The position numbers and the translations under genes are program-made. This document shows positions 44,424 to 52,249 of a stretch of 64,000 nucleotides of DNA, one piece after another; positions within the stretch are counted from its first letter, which is position 1; the number at the start of each line of letters is the position of its first letter. Source of the DNA: CAYPLH01 sp964411505 (GTDB lineage Bacteria > Bacillota > Clostridia > CAYPLH01 > DUMO01); assembly GCA_964411505.1 (NCBI GenBank), contig CAYPLH010000008.1, positions 39,153-103,152 on the forward strand. The letters are read 5' to 3'. The notes under the pieces are model-generated. The model ran no database searches. It was given only the letters and a program-made list of their open reading frames with translations, and was not told the origin of the DNA.

Positions 44424-44447
44424 GAAGAAAATGATGTATGGTTATGC
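44424..44447 (-). pseudogene. continuation of the split methyltransferase fragment
   Basis: GAAGAAAATGATG then TATGG matches 43392-43412. It proves the repeat interrupts an older gene fragment. Confidence 0.7.
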
Positions 44448-44452
44448 TACAG

Positions 44453-45754
44453 TTATCTGACTATCAGGCTCATTCTAAAGCTTGTCAATTCATCTAAATC
44501 TCCATTTAAGTTGAGTTCTTCTTTTAAATCTACATTATGGCTAATGCCCTTTTCGCCATAATATTCTTCAATCTCTTTTATATCCATAAGAAAATCTACA
44601 TTTATCGTGTAAGTGGTGTTTTCTAGTTTAATGAACCCATTACTTATAGCCTTTTTACAAGACATTTGATAAATCTCTTCACCATGCTCATCTGTAATAT
44701 TGATATTGATTAGTCCTCTTTCACTTTCTATATCTAGTTCTAGCATGTACTCTCCAGATTCTTCTATTTTCATTGGCATATTAAGAGGGTCCGTGTTACC
44801 ATTCACATCCATAGATATTGAAGATTCAAAAACTGGTGCTCTATTAAGATTAAGTGCCATTGTTGTTACTCCTAACATTACCATTAATACTGAACAAAAG
44901 ACTGTTGCAGTAATCCTTTTGCTTTTCCTTTTCTTTATCACTGTAGTATCTTCGGTTTCATTTGTAACTTCTTTACTATGAATCAGTCTTGAGCCCAACA
45001 GCAATAGGAAAGGAATAATCGCACCAATTATGAGATAAGATGAAATTGAAATTAAAATTGATCCCCGATTTAATTCTGCTAGCTGCATATCTTGTGTTTT
45101 AGTAGCAAATGATGCAAAAGTAGATGACGCATTGTTTATAAAATGAAAGAGAACAGGCAATACTATATTTTCTGTCTCAATCATAATATAGGTTATTGCC
45201 ATTCCTAATATAGCTGTCGGAAGAAAACGATATGGATCCAAATGAAAAATACCAAATATAACACCCATTAAAAGCACTGTAACCCATTTCTTTTTTATCG
45301 AAGCAAAAGAAGAAAGAATAAGCCCCCTATGTAATGCTTCCTCACAGATAGCTGGCATAATTGCTATAATAAAAAAAGCAACACCCATAGGTACGCTAGT
45401 AATAACACTGTGTAATTCACTGCTTACCTCAGTTATACCCTCTGGAAAAAAATATAATATCACTAGGCTTAATAATAAAATAGCAATATAACAACCAGCC
45501 CATATAAATAAAACACCAAAAACTTGTCGGATCAAAGGCTTCTTTATCGGGAATATTTCTTTTAAGTCCACCTTAAAAATTATTGCAGGAATTAGAGAAA
45601 ATAATAAAATCATAAGCTCTGTAATAGCTAAACCGTACATACCCCATTCTCTTTGTATAGGTGCCGCGACAAAGGGTAACATCAAAACAACTAAGATAAA
45701 GACACCTATACCATGATATGGCTTTAATTGTTTTTGTTTAATATTTGTTGACAT
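44453..45754 (-). CDS. CPBP-family intramembrane metalloprotease with C-terminal extension
   Basis: 433 aa. Eight or so hydrophobic helices in the first 290 residues. Motif 1 EEALHRG (E-E-X3-R) and motif 2 FGIFHLDPYRF (F-X3-H) of Abi/CPBP proteases are present near residues 140 and 175, with a later HFINNAS. A ninth helix precedes a soluble extracellular-type domain of about 130 residues (VFESSISMDVNG onward) with beta-sandwich-like sequence. Homologues process membrane proteins or bacteriocin immunity; the target here is unknown. It lies inside the direct-repeat-bounded segment. Confidence 0.85.
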   Translation of the reverse strand: MSTNIKQKQLKPYHGIGVFILVVLMLPFVAAPIQREWGMYGLAITELMILLFSLIPAIIFKVDLKEIFPIKKPLIRQVFGVLFIWAGCYIAILLLSLVILYFFPEGITEVSSELHSVITSVPMGVAFFIIAIMPAICEEALHRGLILSSFASIKKKWVTVLLMGVIFGIFHLDPYRFLPTAILGMAITYIMIETENIVLPVLFHFINNASSTFASFATKTQDMQLAELNRGSILISISSYLIIGAIIPFLLLLGSRLIHSKEVTNETEDTTVIKKRKSKRITATVFCSVLMVMLGVTTMALNLNRAPVFESSISMDVNGNTDPLNMPMKIEESGEYMLELDIESERGLININITDEHGEEIYQMSCKKAISNGFIKLENTTYTINVDFLMDIKEIEEYYGEKGISHNVDLKEELNLNGDLDELTSFRMSLIVR

Positions 45755-45974
45755 GCTATTTTCTCCTTTATAGAATTCTTATTAGTGCTAATCCGTCAAT
45801 TTCATTTGCACATAACAGAAATAATTGCAACCGCTTCAATTAGTTACTTTTGTCAAGTTATTTAAGAATTTATGCTGTACCAATAAACTTTGTGTTATTC
45901 AAATGCTTTAAAAGCTCTGACCAAATAATTCTTATAGCCACATTATAAGCAGTATTTCTAGGTTTTATTGCTTC
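45755..45974. other. spacer between murD and the CPBP gene
   Basis: AT-rich, no gene seen. It ends at the right copy of the direct repeat. Confidence 0.4.
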
Positions 45975-45997
45975 AATCACATTTCGTTTACTATCCT
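45972..45997. repeat. right copy of the direct repeat, at the murD 3' end
   Basis: AATCACATTTCGTTTACTAT matches 40621-40642 with one mismatch, same orientation. It contains the murD stop codon and the last several codons. Confidence 0.55.
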
Positions 45998-47371
45998 CTT
46001 AAACAAATTCCCACGCTCTTCAAAATTCTTGAACATGTCAAAGCTTGAGCTTGCAGGTGAAAGTACTACTATATCTCCTACTTCAGCCTTTGACGTCGCC
46101 TTATATACAGCTTCAGGTAAGGCGTCAGACTTAAGGATTTGTATACCCCTTCCCTTTCCTGTCTTCGTAATGGCTTGAAGTGTTGCCTGCTCAATCTTAC
46201 TTGCTGTCTGGCCAATCAAAACAAGGTGCTTAACCTTCTCTACAATTAAAAGACCTAGTTCGGTATAATCAAGGTTTTTATCCTTGCCACCTGCTATTAG
46301 AATTACTTTTTGTTCAAGTGTGTTTAACCCGGCCATTGTTCTGGTGGGACTTGATCCTATGGAATCATTATAATATTTAACTCCTTTATGTTCTCTTACA
46401 AACTCCATGCGATGCTCAACCCCATTTAATTCTGACGCAATCTGTGCTATTGAATCGGGGTTGACATAATCCATGACCGCTGCTGTTGCAGCTAGGTAAT
46501 TTTCTTGGTTATGCACACCGGGAAGCAGGATATCGTCAATAAAAAGCACCTCTGTTTCCTTTCCATCCTTTTTGAATATTATTCTGTCGTCCCTTATAAA
46601 TGCCCCTTCTTTAACCTCACTAGTTCTACTGAAATATCGCACATTGCTTTTTGCATCATTGGCGCATTTTTTTGCTATCTCATTGTCAAAGTTGAGAACA
46701 AGGATATCATTATCTGTTTGAGATCTGAAAATATTCTTTTTTGCATCAACATATTCATCGAAACTTTTATGTACATCCAAATGGTTTGGAGTTATATTTG
46801 TAATAACGGCTATATGCGGACTTTGTTGCATAGTATGTAGCTGAAAACTACTGAGTTCAAGAACTACCTTGTCAGATGGCTGTATTTCATCTATGCTACT
46901 TAAAAGAGGAATGCCTATGTTTCCTCCTAACCAGCATTTATGCCCGCCTGCTTTAAGTATACTATGAATAAGCGTCGTTGTTGTAGTTTTACCGTCACTT
47001 CCTGTTACCGCAAAAATTTGTGCTGGACACAATTCAAAAAAAACTTCCATTTCTGAAGTGACATTTGCCCCTTCTTCTTTAGCTCTTATTAGCTCGGGTA
47101 CATCATATCTCATACCCGGAGTTTTAAAAATTATATCGAAACCTTTTAGATTATCTAAGTACTTCTCTCCAAGACTGAATTTTATATCAAGTCCTCTCAG
47201 TTTCTCAAGTATATCCTCAAGCTCTTTTTTATCTGACCTATCAAACGCGGTAATATCAACACCCAGCTCACTTAAGTACCGAATAAGTGGTGTATTGCTT
47301 ATACCAATACCTATAACTGCAACCTTTTTATTTTTTATAGCTCGTTTAAATCGCTCAAGTTTTCTATTCAA
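45977..47371 (-). CDS. murD: UDP-N-acetylmuramoyl-L-alanine--D-glutamate ligase
   Basis: 464 aa cytoplasmic ligase that adds D-glutamate to the peptidoglycan precursor. ATP motif TGSDGKTTTTTLIHSI near residue 115, then ELSSFQL, ITPNHLDVH and YYNDSIGSSPTRTMAGL. Length and motifs are complete. It is separated from any mur/div cluster. Its 3' end is duplicated at 40.6 kb. Confidence 0.95.
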   Translation of the reverse strand: MNRKLERFKRAIKNKKVAVIGIGISNTPLIRYLSELGVDITAFDRSDKKELEDILEKLRGLDIKFSLGEKYLDNLKGFDIIFKTPGMRYDVPELIRAKEEGANVTSEMEVFFELCPAQIFAVTGSDGKTTTTTLIHSILKAGGHKCWLGGNIGIPLLSSIDEIQPSDKVVLELSSFQLHTMQQSPHIAVITNITPNHLDVHKSFDEYVDAKKNIFRSQTDNDILVLNFDNEIAKKCANDAKSNVRYFSRTSEVKEGAFIRDDRIIFKKDGKETEVLFIDDILLPGVHNQENYLAATAAVMDYVNPDSIAQIASELNGVEHRMEFVREHKGVKYYNDSIGSSPTRTMAGLNTLEQKVILIAGGKDKNLDYTELGLLIVEKVKHLVLIGQTASKIEQATLQAITKTGKGRGIQILKSDALPEAVYKATSKAEVGDIVVLSPASSSFDMFKNFEERGNLFKRIVNEM

Positions 47372-47523
47372 ATTAAACTCCTCCCCAATACTGTTATATT
47401 GCTACACACATATCGTTTCCTCAACCATTACTATTACCAAAATTTTGACATCATCTGTTTTTCAAAGGAATCAGGAGAACGGTCCCCCACCCCTACACAC
47501 CCCTACATTTTATTATTTTCCAC

Positions 47524-47552
47524 TTGCATTTAGCTTCTAATTACTGTACAAT
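47524..47552 (+). promoter_or_regulatory. promoter of tRNA-Leu
   Basis: TTGCAT (47524-47529), 17 bases, TACAAT (47547-47552); the tRNA begins 20 bases later. Confidence 0.65.
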
Positions 47553-47571
47553 AATTAGAGCAAAAAAATCT

Positions 47572-47658
47572 GCGAGAATGGCGGAATTGGCAGACGCGCT
47601 AGATTCAGGTTCTAGTGATCGCAAGGTTGTGCAGGTTCAAGTCCTGTTTCTCGCACCA
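47572..47658 (+). tRNA. tRNA-Leu (CAG)
   Basis: 87 nt class II tRNA. Acceptor GCGAGAA pairs with TTCTCGC; anticodon loop TTCAGGT gives CAG; variable arm TGATCGCAAGGTTGT; CCA is encoded. Confidence 0.95.
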
Positions 47659-47694
47659 AGGGTTTCAGAGTAATTAGCTGGAACCCTTTTTTTA
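47658..47694 (+). terminator. terminator after tRNA-Leu
   Basis: AGGGTT pairs with GAACCCT, followed by a T7 run. Confidence 0.85.
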
Positions 47695-47748
47695 TTATAT
47701 CCCAACTATATCCCAGTAAGGTTCAATGCATTAGCAATCATTAGTAAA

Positions 47749-48423
47749 TCATATTTCAATCTCTACTATTTCACCAGTACTTTTTACGATGCAATTTTCA
47801 GAAATTACTCCCCTAACAGATGTTAGCGGATAAATCCTACTATTTCGTCCTATTATTGTACCCGGATTCAGAACGGAATTACACCCTACTTCAACATTAT
47901 CACCTATCATAGCTCCAAATTTTCTCAAACCTGATTCTACGAACTGGTCTTTCGCTATCTTAACTTTTATACTTTTTTTGTCTGACTTCACATTTGAAAG
48001 TATTACGCCTGCACCCAGATGTGCTTTGTATCCAATAATCGAATCACCTACATAGTTAAAATGTGGAACCTGCACAGAGTTAAAGAGTAATGAGTTCTTA
48101 ATTTCAGTTGAGTTACCTACAACTGAATTATCACCTATGATTACGTTACCTCTGATGAATGCAGCATGCCTTATTTCGCAGCTTTTACCTATTATTGCAG
48201 GACCTTTAATTATTGCAGTCTTTTCTATTTGAGCACCCTGACCTATCCAAATATCTTCCGCAATCCTTTCATATTCTTTCCCAAGAGACTTCCCAAGCTC
48301 AAGAATAAATGCACTAATATCATTTAGCACTTCCCAAGGATAAGTCTTACCGGAAAATATAAATCGTGCAATTGTCTGATGTAAATCAAAAAGCTTTTCT
48401 ATGCGAATACTAGTCTCGTCCAT
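47749..48423 (-). CDS. Left-handed beta-helix (hexapeptide-repeat) protein
   Basis: 224 aa with hexapeptide repeats: IWIGQGAQIEKTAIIKGPAI, VIIGDNSVVGNSTEIKNS, MIGDNVEVGCNSVLNPGTII and IIGRNSRIYPLTSVRGVI. This is the C-terminal acyltransferase fold of GlmU-type proteins without the pyrophosphorylase domain. An N-terminal helical segment (about residues 1-60) is conserved in related nucleotidyltransferase-like proteins. I start it at the second ATG, 8 bases after GGGTG. The substrate is not determined. Confidence 0.8.
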   Translation of the reverse strand: MDETSIRIEKLFDLHQTIARFIFSGKTYPWEVLNDISAFILELGKSLGKEYERIAEDIWIGQGAQIEKTAIIKGPAIIGKSCEIRHAAFIRGNVIIGDNSVVGNSTEIKNSLLFNSVQVPHFNYVGDSIIGYKAHLGAGVILSNVKSDKKSIKVKIAKDQFVESGLRKFGAMIGDNVEVGCNSVLNPGTIIGRNSRIYPLTSVRGVISENCIVKSTGEIVEIEI

Positions 48424-48755
48424 TTTCATTTCACCCTCTTAACACCTTTGATTTTTCAAAATAAGAGTTCTAAGCATGAACCCATCTTAACACACTATAT
48501 TAGAATGTATTATTTTATTAGAATGCAAATGGGATGATTGTCTTATTAAAGAACAATCATCCCAAATATACCCCCATTTAAGTACACCAAAATAAAACAT
48601 AATACCACCCATATAACAATTATTTTTTTTGTTACTACTGTAAATTTTCTATATCAATAAAAGATAGTATAGAATTAATACTGCAGCAATAATGTCATAT
48701 TATTAAGTTATTAAGCGTATTATACGACAAAAGTTCGTGTGTTTATGTGCCCTTA
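48424..48755. other. spacer holding one strong hairpin
   Basis: GGGATGATTGT (48531-48541) pairs with ACAATCATCCC (48553-48563). No T-run on either strand. It follows the HEAT-repeat gene on the minus strand and may serve as that operon's terminator. Nothing else was found. Confidence 0.55.
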
Positions 48756-49106
48756 TCAGTTTGCTCCATGTCTGACTTTTTCGAGTGCAGTTTGCGCTTT
48801 TTCTTTTATTTCCGGTACAGTTTCGCTTTCTATAGCCCTTCTTATATGCTCTTCAGCGTTTTTAGCCTTAAGATTTCCTAGTGATTCAATTGCATTTGCA
48901 CGCACAACTGGGTCGGAATCCCTTATGGTAGAAATTAATACATTGATTACTTCCGAATTTTGAACTTTCCCCAAAGCTGTTGCAGCTTCAGCACGGTACT
49001 TAGGCTCGCCCTTGTTTAGCATTTCAACTAATTTATCCTTTTTCCCTTTTTCTCCCCATTTTCTTATCTTTTCAGATTTGTCTCCAAATAACGACATCTG
49101 ATCCAC
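48756..49106 (-). CDS. HEAT-repeat protein
   Basis: 116 aa, three HEAT-like repeats: RAEAATALGKVQNSEVINVL, VRANAIESLGNLKAKNAEE, and IKEKAQTALEKVR. Such alpha-solenoids mediate protein contacts. Last of four closely spaced minus-strand genes with SNF2 helicase first, 46 bases after the nuclease-like gene. ATG preceded by AAGGAG. A scaffold or sensor role in the system is inference. Confidence 0.8.
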   Translation of the reverse strand: MDQMSLFGDKSEKIRKWGEKGKKDKLVEMLNKGEPKYRAEAATALGKVQNSEVINVLISTIRDSDPVVRANAIESLGNLKAKNAEEHIRRAIESETVPEIKEKAQTALEKVRHGAN

Positions 49107-49152
49107 TCCTTTTCTACATTCAAATATTATAATTAACCCTATTTAGGGGGTA

Positions 49153-50181
49153 TTATCGTTTTGCATTTATGTTTTTATACTCAAGCTTTATCTCATATCT
49201 ACAAAGATTTCTCCATTCATCTTTTGGTATATCTTGAAAGACTATGCTAAAATTACACTTCTCCTTACTATCCAATCCTTTTCTCTCAAGTTCTAAGTTC
49301 TTTTCATGTTGACACAACCCAGCACGGTCAAATATACGTATTTTGATTGAAAGGTTCTCAACAGGTCTTTTTCCAGTATTATGGAGCCTGCCGTCAAAAA
49401 CAAGATATTCCCGATCATTCTCCTTTTTAATAGAGTACAAGATATTTATAATTTGCACTTTGGTTTTAGGTGATTTTACAACACAATCTAAAAATATTCT
49501 ACTGCTATCATCATCCAGGTCACTAATTAAGGTCTCTTTTTCTGACTCTTTTAGTCCATTTATCAGATCACGTACCATTGGCATGAATTTCTGCCTATCT
49601 AAAAGAGTTACTCCTTCATCGCGGGCTTCCTCTTCCGCTTCATCATCAAAAGTTGTGCTAGAAACCAAAACAACATTGTCACAATGATAGTAATTACCTA
49701 TATATCTTGCTTGTCTTACCGATTTGATTCCTACACTGCAATCCTTATCTGCTTTCACAGCAAAAACAGCAATTTTCTCGTTTTCACGATGAACAATCAG
49801 ATCTACATTATCTAAATCGGTAACAGGTACATATAGTTCCTCATACCCAAAATGTAAAATTACTTTCTTTACCAATGATTTAAATTCAAGCTCTTCTAGT
49901 TGATCTAGGTTAAAATCCCCTGTGCTTTTATACGATTCTCTTATTCTCGTTATTATGATAAAGTCAATATAGTTTGAAAGATTCATCCTTGATTTAATAA
50001 TCTCTGCTTCATTTTCAAGGTCATATCTTTTTTTAAGATCATCTAATATTCTGTCAAGCTTCCTGTCTTGGCACGGCTTTCTCATATACCTTTCAATTCC
50101 GCGCTTAAGGCTTCTTGCATCAGGATCATCTTTTTTTAAATACACTTCAAGAACTTTGTCTTTAAGTGTTAAGGTTTTCAT
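49153..50181 (-). CDS. Restriction-endonuclease-like (Mrr-type fold) protein with beta-sandwich tail
   Basis: 342 aa. The middle part (about residues 95-210) recalls Mrr-type PD-(D/E)XK nucleases: VDLIVHRENEKIAVFAVKAD, then SVRQARYIGNYYHCDNVVLV and EEEARDEGVTLLDRQKF. The Asp at 127 and Lys at 143 are present, but the usual E/Q-X-K reads A-V-K, so catalysis is uncertain. An N-terminal helical part and a C-terminal beta-rich domain (EYLVFDGRLHNTGKRPVENL) flank it. Its start is 4 bases after the stop of the Cys-rich gene. Confidence 0.6.
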   Translation of the reverse strand: MKTLTLKDKVLEVYLKKDDPDARSLKRGIERYMRKPCQDRKLDRILDDLKKRYDLENEAEIIKSRMNLSNYIDFIIITRIRESYKSTGDFNLDQLEELEFKSLVKKVILHFGYEELYVPVTDLDNVDLIVHRENEKIAVFAVKADKDCSVGIKSVRQARYIGNYYHCDNVVLVSSTTFDDEAEEEARDEGVTLLDRQKFMPMVRDLINGLKESEKETLISDLDDDSSRIFLDCVVKSPKTKVQIINILYSIKKENDREYLVFDGRLHNTGKRPVENLSIKIRIFDRAGLCQHEKNLELERKGLDSKEKCNFSIVFQDIPKDEWRNLCRYEIKLEYKNINAKR

Positions 50182-50185
50182 ATGT

Positions 50186-52180
50186 CTAACTCCTTTTAAA
50201 AATCCTGTTTTTTCTTTTCAGGTTTTCCATAAATGAAAGCTCTCTTGCACTCAATATTGTTCCATCAATATTATATACCACCAAGAGGTTTCTAAACAGA
50301 CCCCTTGCATATAAAGATCTGATTTCTTTTGATTTACCAAGGTAAAACTTTTTATATTCACTAAGTTCAGGAATTAGCTTGAAAATATTTTCCAATTCCA
50401 AAACCGTTTCTGGTACCCACTCCAACTCTGAACATGTTTTACAGTAGCCATTTTTGTCTATACAGAATTCGCAATATTCCTCTTGACAGAATTTACATTT
50501 CACAAAACCTGTACAATCGCAATACTCTTTACCGCAACTCCTACAATAGTTGACATGATCGCTACAAAATGCATAAGTACATTTACTGCATGTTTTAACA
50601 TGATTGGGGCAAAGCTTTTCATTGCATTCGGAGCATTCTTTAATTTCATCAGAGGCAAATAAATCGCTGCATATATCGCATTTCAAAAGATGCATTTCAC
50701 AAACTGCACGTCCACTATAAGCAGAATAGTATGTGTCATCATAACAAATCAACTCAGTACATACCTGACATTTTTCAATGTGTTCTATGCAGTAGTGCTT
50801 ACTACAAATACTGCATTTGTGCGCATGCTCAAGACAAACAGATTCACCACAATGCTCGCAATGGGCATAATTTTCCTTGCATACACTTTTTCCACAATCC
50901 TTACATATTTCGTAACAGTCCACACAAAGCATTTTACCACATATATCGCATTTGTATATATGTGACATGCACTGAAGCGAATCACATTCAGAACATTTAG
51001 TTGAACAGCCTTCACACATCAGATCTCCACAAGTAGCGCAAACATAACTTTCATTATCACAAATGTCACATATAACATGGTCACATATTGAACATACTTC
51101 CATGCAATTTCGGCATAGCATATGACCGTCCTCACACAATACCCCTTTATCTATCTCCATTCCACATTGAGTGCACTTAAGGTCTACTCCTGTTAAAAAC
51201 ACTTCTGCAGCAACTGTCAGTTCTTTTCCTGATTGCTTATGTCTCAAAATAATATCTCGTGAGTCTTTTTGCGCATGAAAAATACTGACACTTTTAAGAT
51301 GATAGTCACAATTTATCGTATAGCCCCTTATTTCCCTTTCGCATAGCTTCAAACCCTCTTCCTGGATATCTTGAAGTTGAGCAAGTGTACTGGTTGTGTA
51401 GTTATCAATATAGTCTTCTTCAAATTTATTTATAATGGATTTGATTTTTTCACCTAGTACATCCTCAATGTTTTTTCTAAACACCTCCAAATGCCTTGAT
51501 ACCGTTTTGGAAGCCTCTTTCCGCGCTTTTCTCAGGATTTTAGGGTAATTGTCGCTGTTTATTAAATCTCCTTTTTCACACTCTGCAAAATCCAGAGAAG
51601 CAATATCATTTAGCAGCAGATTATCAATTACCTCTCCTGTTCTTATATCTATTAACACGGCAACTGTTTTGGAAACCTTTTGGCTAAGACTGTAATCATT
51701 AGATATTTCAACAAAAAACACAAAAAACACCAGATCTACATTCTCTGACCCTTTAATAGAACTTGTGGCTACAAACTCTGCATTTTTCAAATGCGAGTTG
51801 CACTTTTTATAATTATAACAAAAATGACAGCATGTATCATTACTTTCGCACACAATTGAAAACGGACACAAATCACAGCATTTCTTCTGACTTAGTGCAC
51901 ATTTAATACTTGTGTCTGTATTTTTTACTTCAATTTCTGAAAATGCAGACTTTAAATTACATTCCTTGATAGCATCTTGGAGCCATCTACTACCTTTGGC
52001 AATTAGCTTAAATTCTTTGTTTTCTGCAGCAATGCGAGGTAAATATGTAAAAAAGTCTTTTGTTCCATCAGCAAGCTGAGCAACAAAAAACTCATCATTA
52101 TTCTCAATAATTGTCGCACCAGTTATATTCATATAGCTCTCCACAAACTTATGAAGTGCATCGCTATAAATTGAACTCAT
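50186..52180 (-). CDS. Cysteine-rich zinc-finger-array protein
   Basis: 664 aa. A helical N-terminal half includes a small cysteine cluster at residues 94-127 (CALSQKKCCDLCPF...CCHFC). From about residue 336 to 600 there are about twenty CXXC pairs spaced with His/Cys partners, e.g. CTQCGMEIDKG, CDICGKMLCVDC, CEHCGESVCLEH and CRSCGKEYCDC. These look like tandem treble-clef/RING-like zinc modules. No catalytic motif is visible. It follows the helicase by 69 bases. Likely a protein- or nucleic-acid-binding platform; the family was not recognised. Confidence 0.75.
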   Translation of the reverse strand: MSSIYSDALHKFVESYMNITGATIIENNDEFFVAQLADGTKDFFTYLPRIAAENKEFKLIAKGSRWLQDAIKECNLKSAFSEIEVKNTDTSIKCALSQKKCCDLCPFSIVCESNDTCCHFCYNYKKCNSHLKNAEFVATSSIKGSENVDLVFFVFFVEISNDYSLSQKVSKTVAVLIDIRTGEVIDNLLLNDIASLDFAECEKGDLINSDNYPKILRKARKEASKTVSRHLEVFRKNIEDVLGEKIKSIINKFEEDYIDNYTTSTLAQLQDIQEEGLKLCEREIRGYTINCDYHLKSVSIFHAQKDSRDIILRHKQSGKELTVAAEVFLTGVDLKCTQCGMEIDKGVLCEDGHMLCRNCMEVCSICDHVICDICDNESYVCATCGDLMCEGCSTKCSECDSLQCMSHIYKCDICGKMLCVDCYEICKDCGKSVCKENYAHCEHCGESVCLEHAHKCSICSKHYCIEHIEKCQVCTELICYDDTYYSAYSGRAVCEMHLLKCDICSDLFASDEIKECSECNEKLCPNHVKTCSKCTYAFCSDHVNYCRSCGKEYCDCTGFVKCKFCQEEYCEFCIDKNGYCKTCSELEWVPETVLELENIFKLIPELSEYKKFYLGKSKEIRSLYARGLFRNLLVVYNIDGTILSARELSFMENLKRKNRIFKRS

Positions 52181-52249
52181 CTTTACCTCACCTCTTTTTT
52201 AAAACGCTAATCGCATGATATCACAATGAACCCCCGCTGTCTTGTATCT

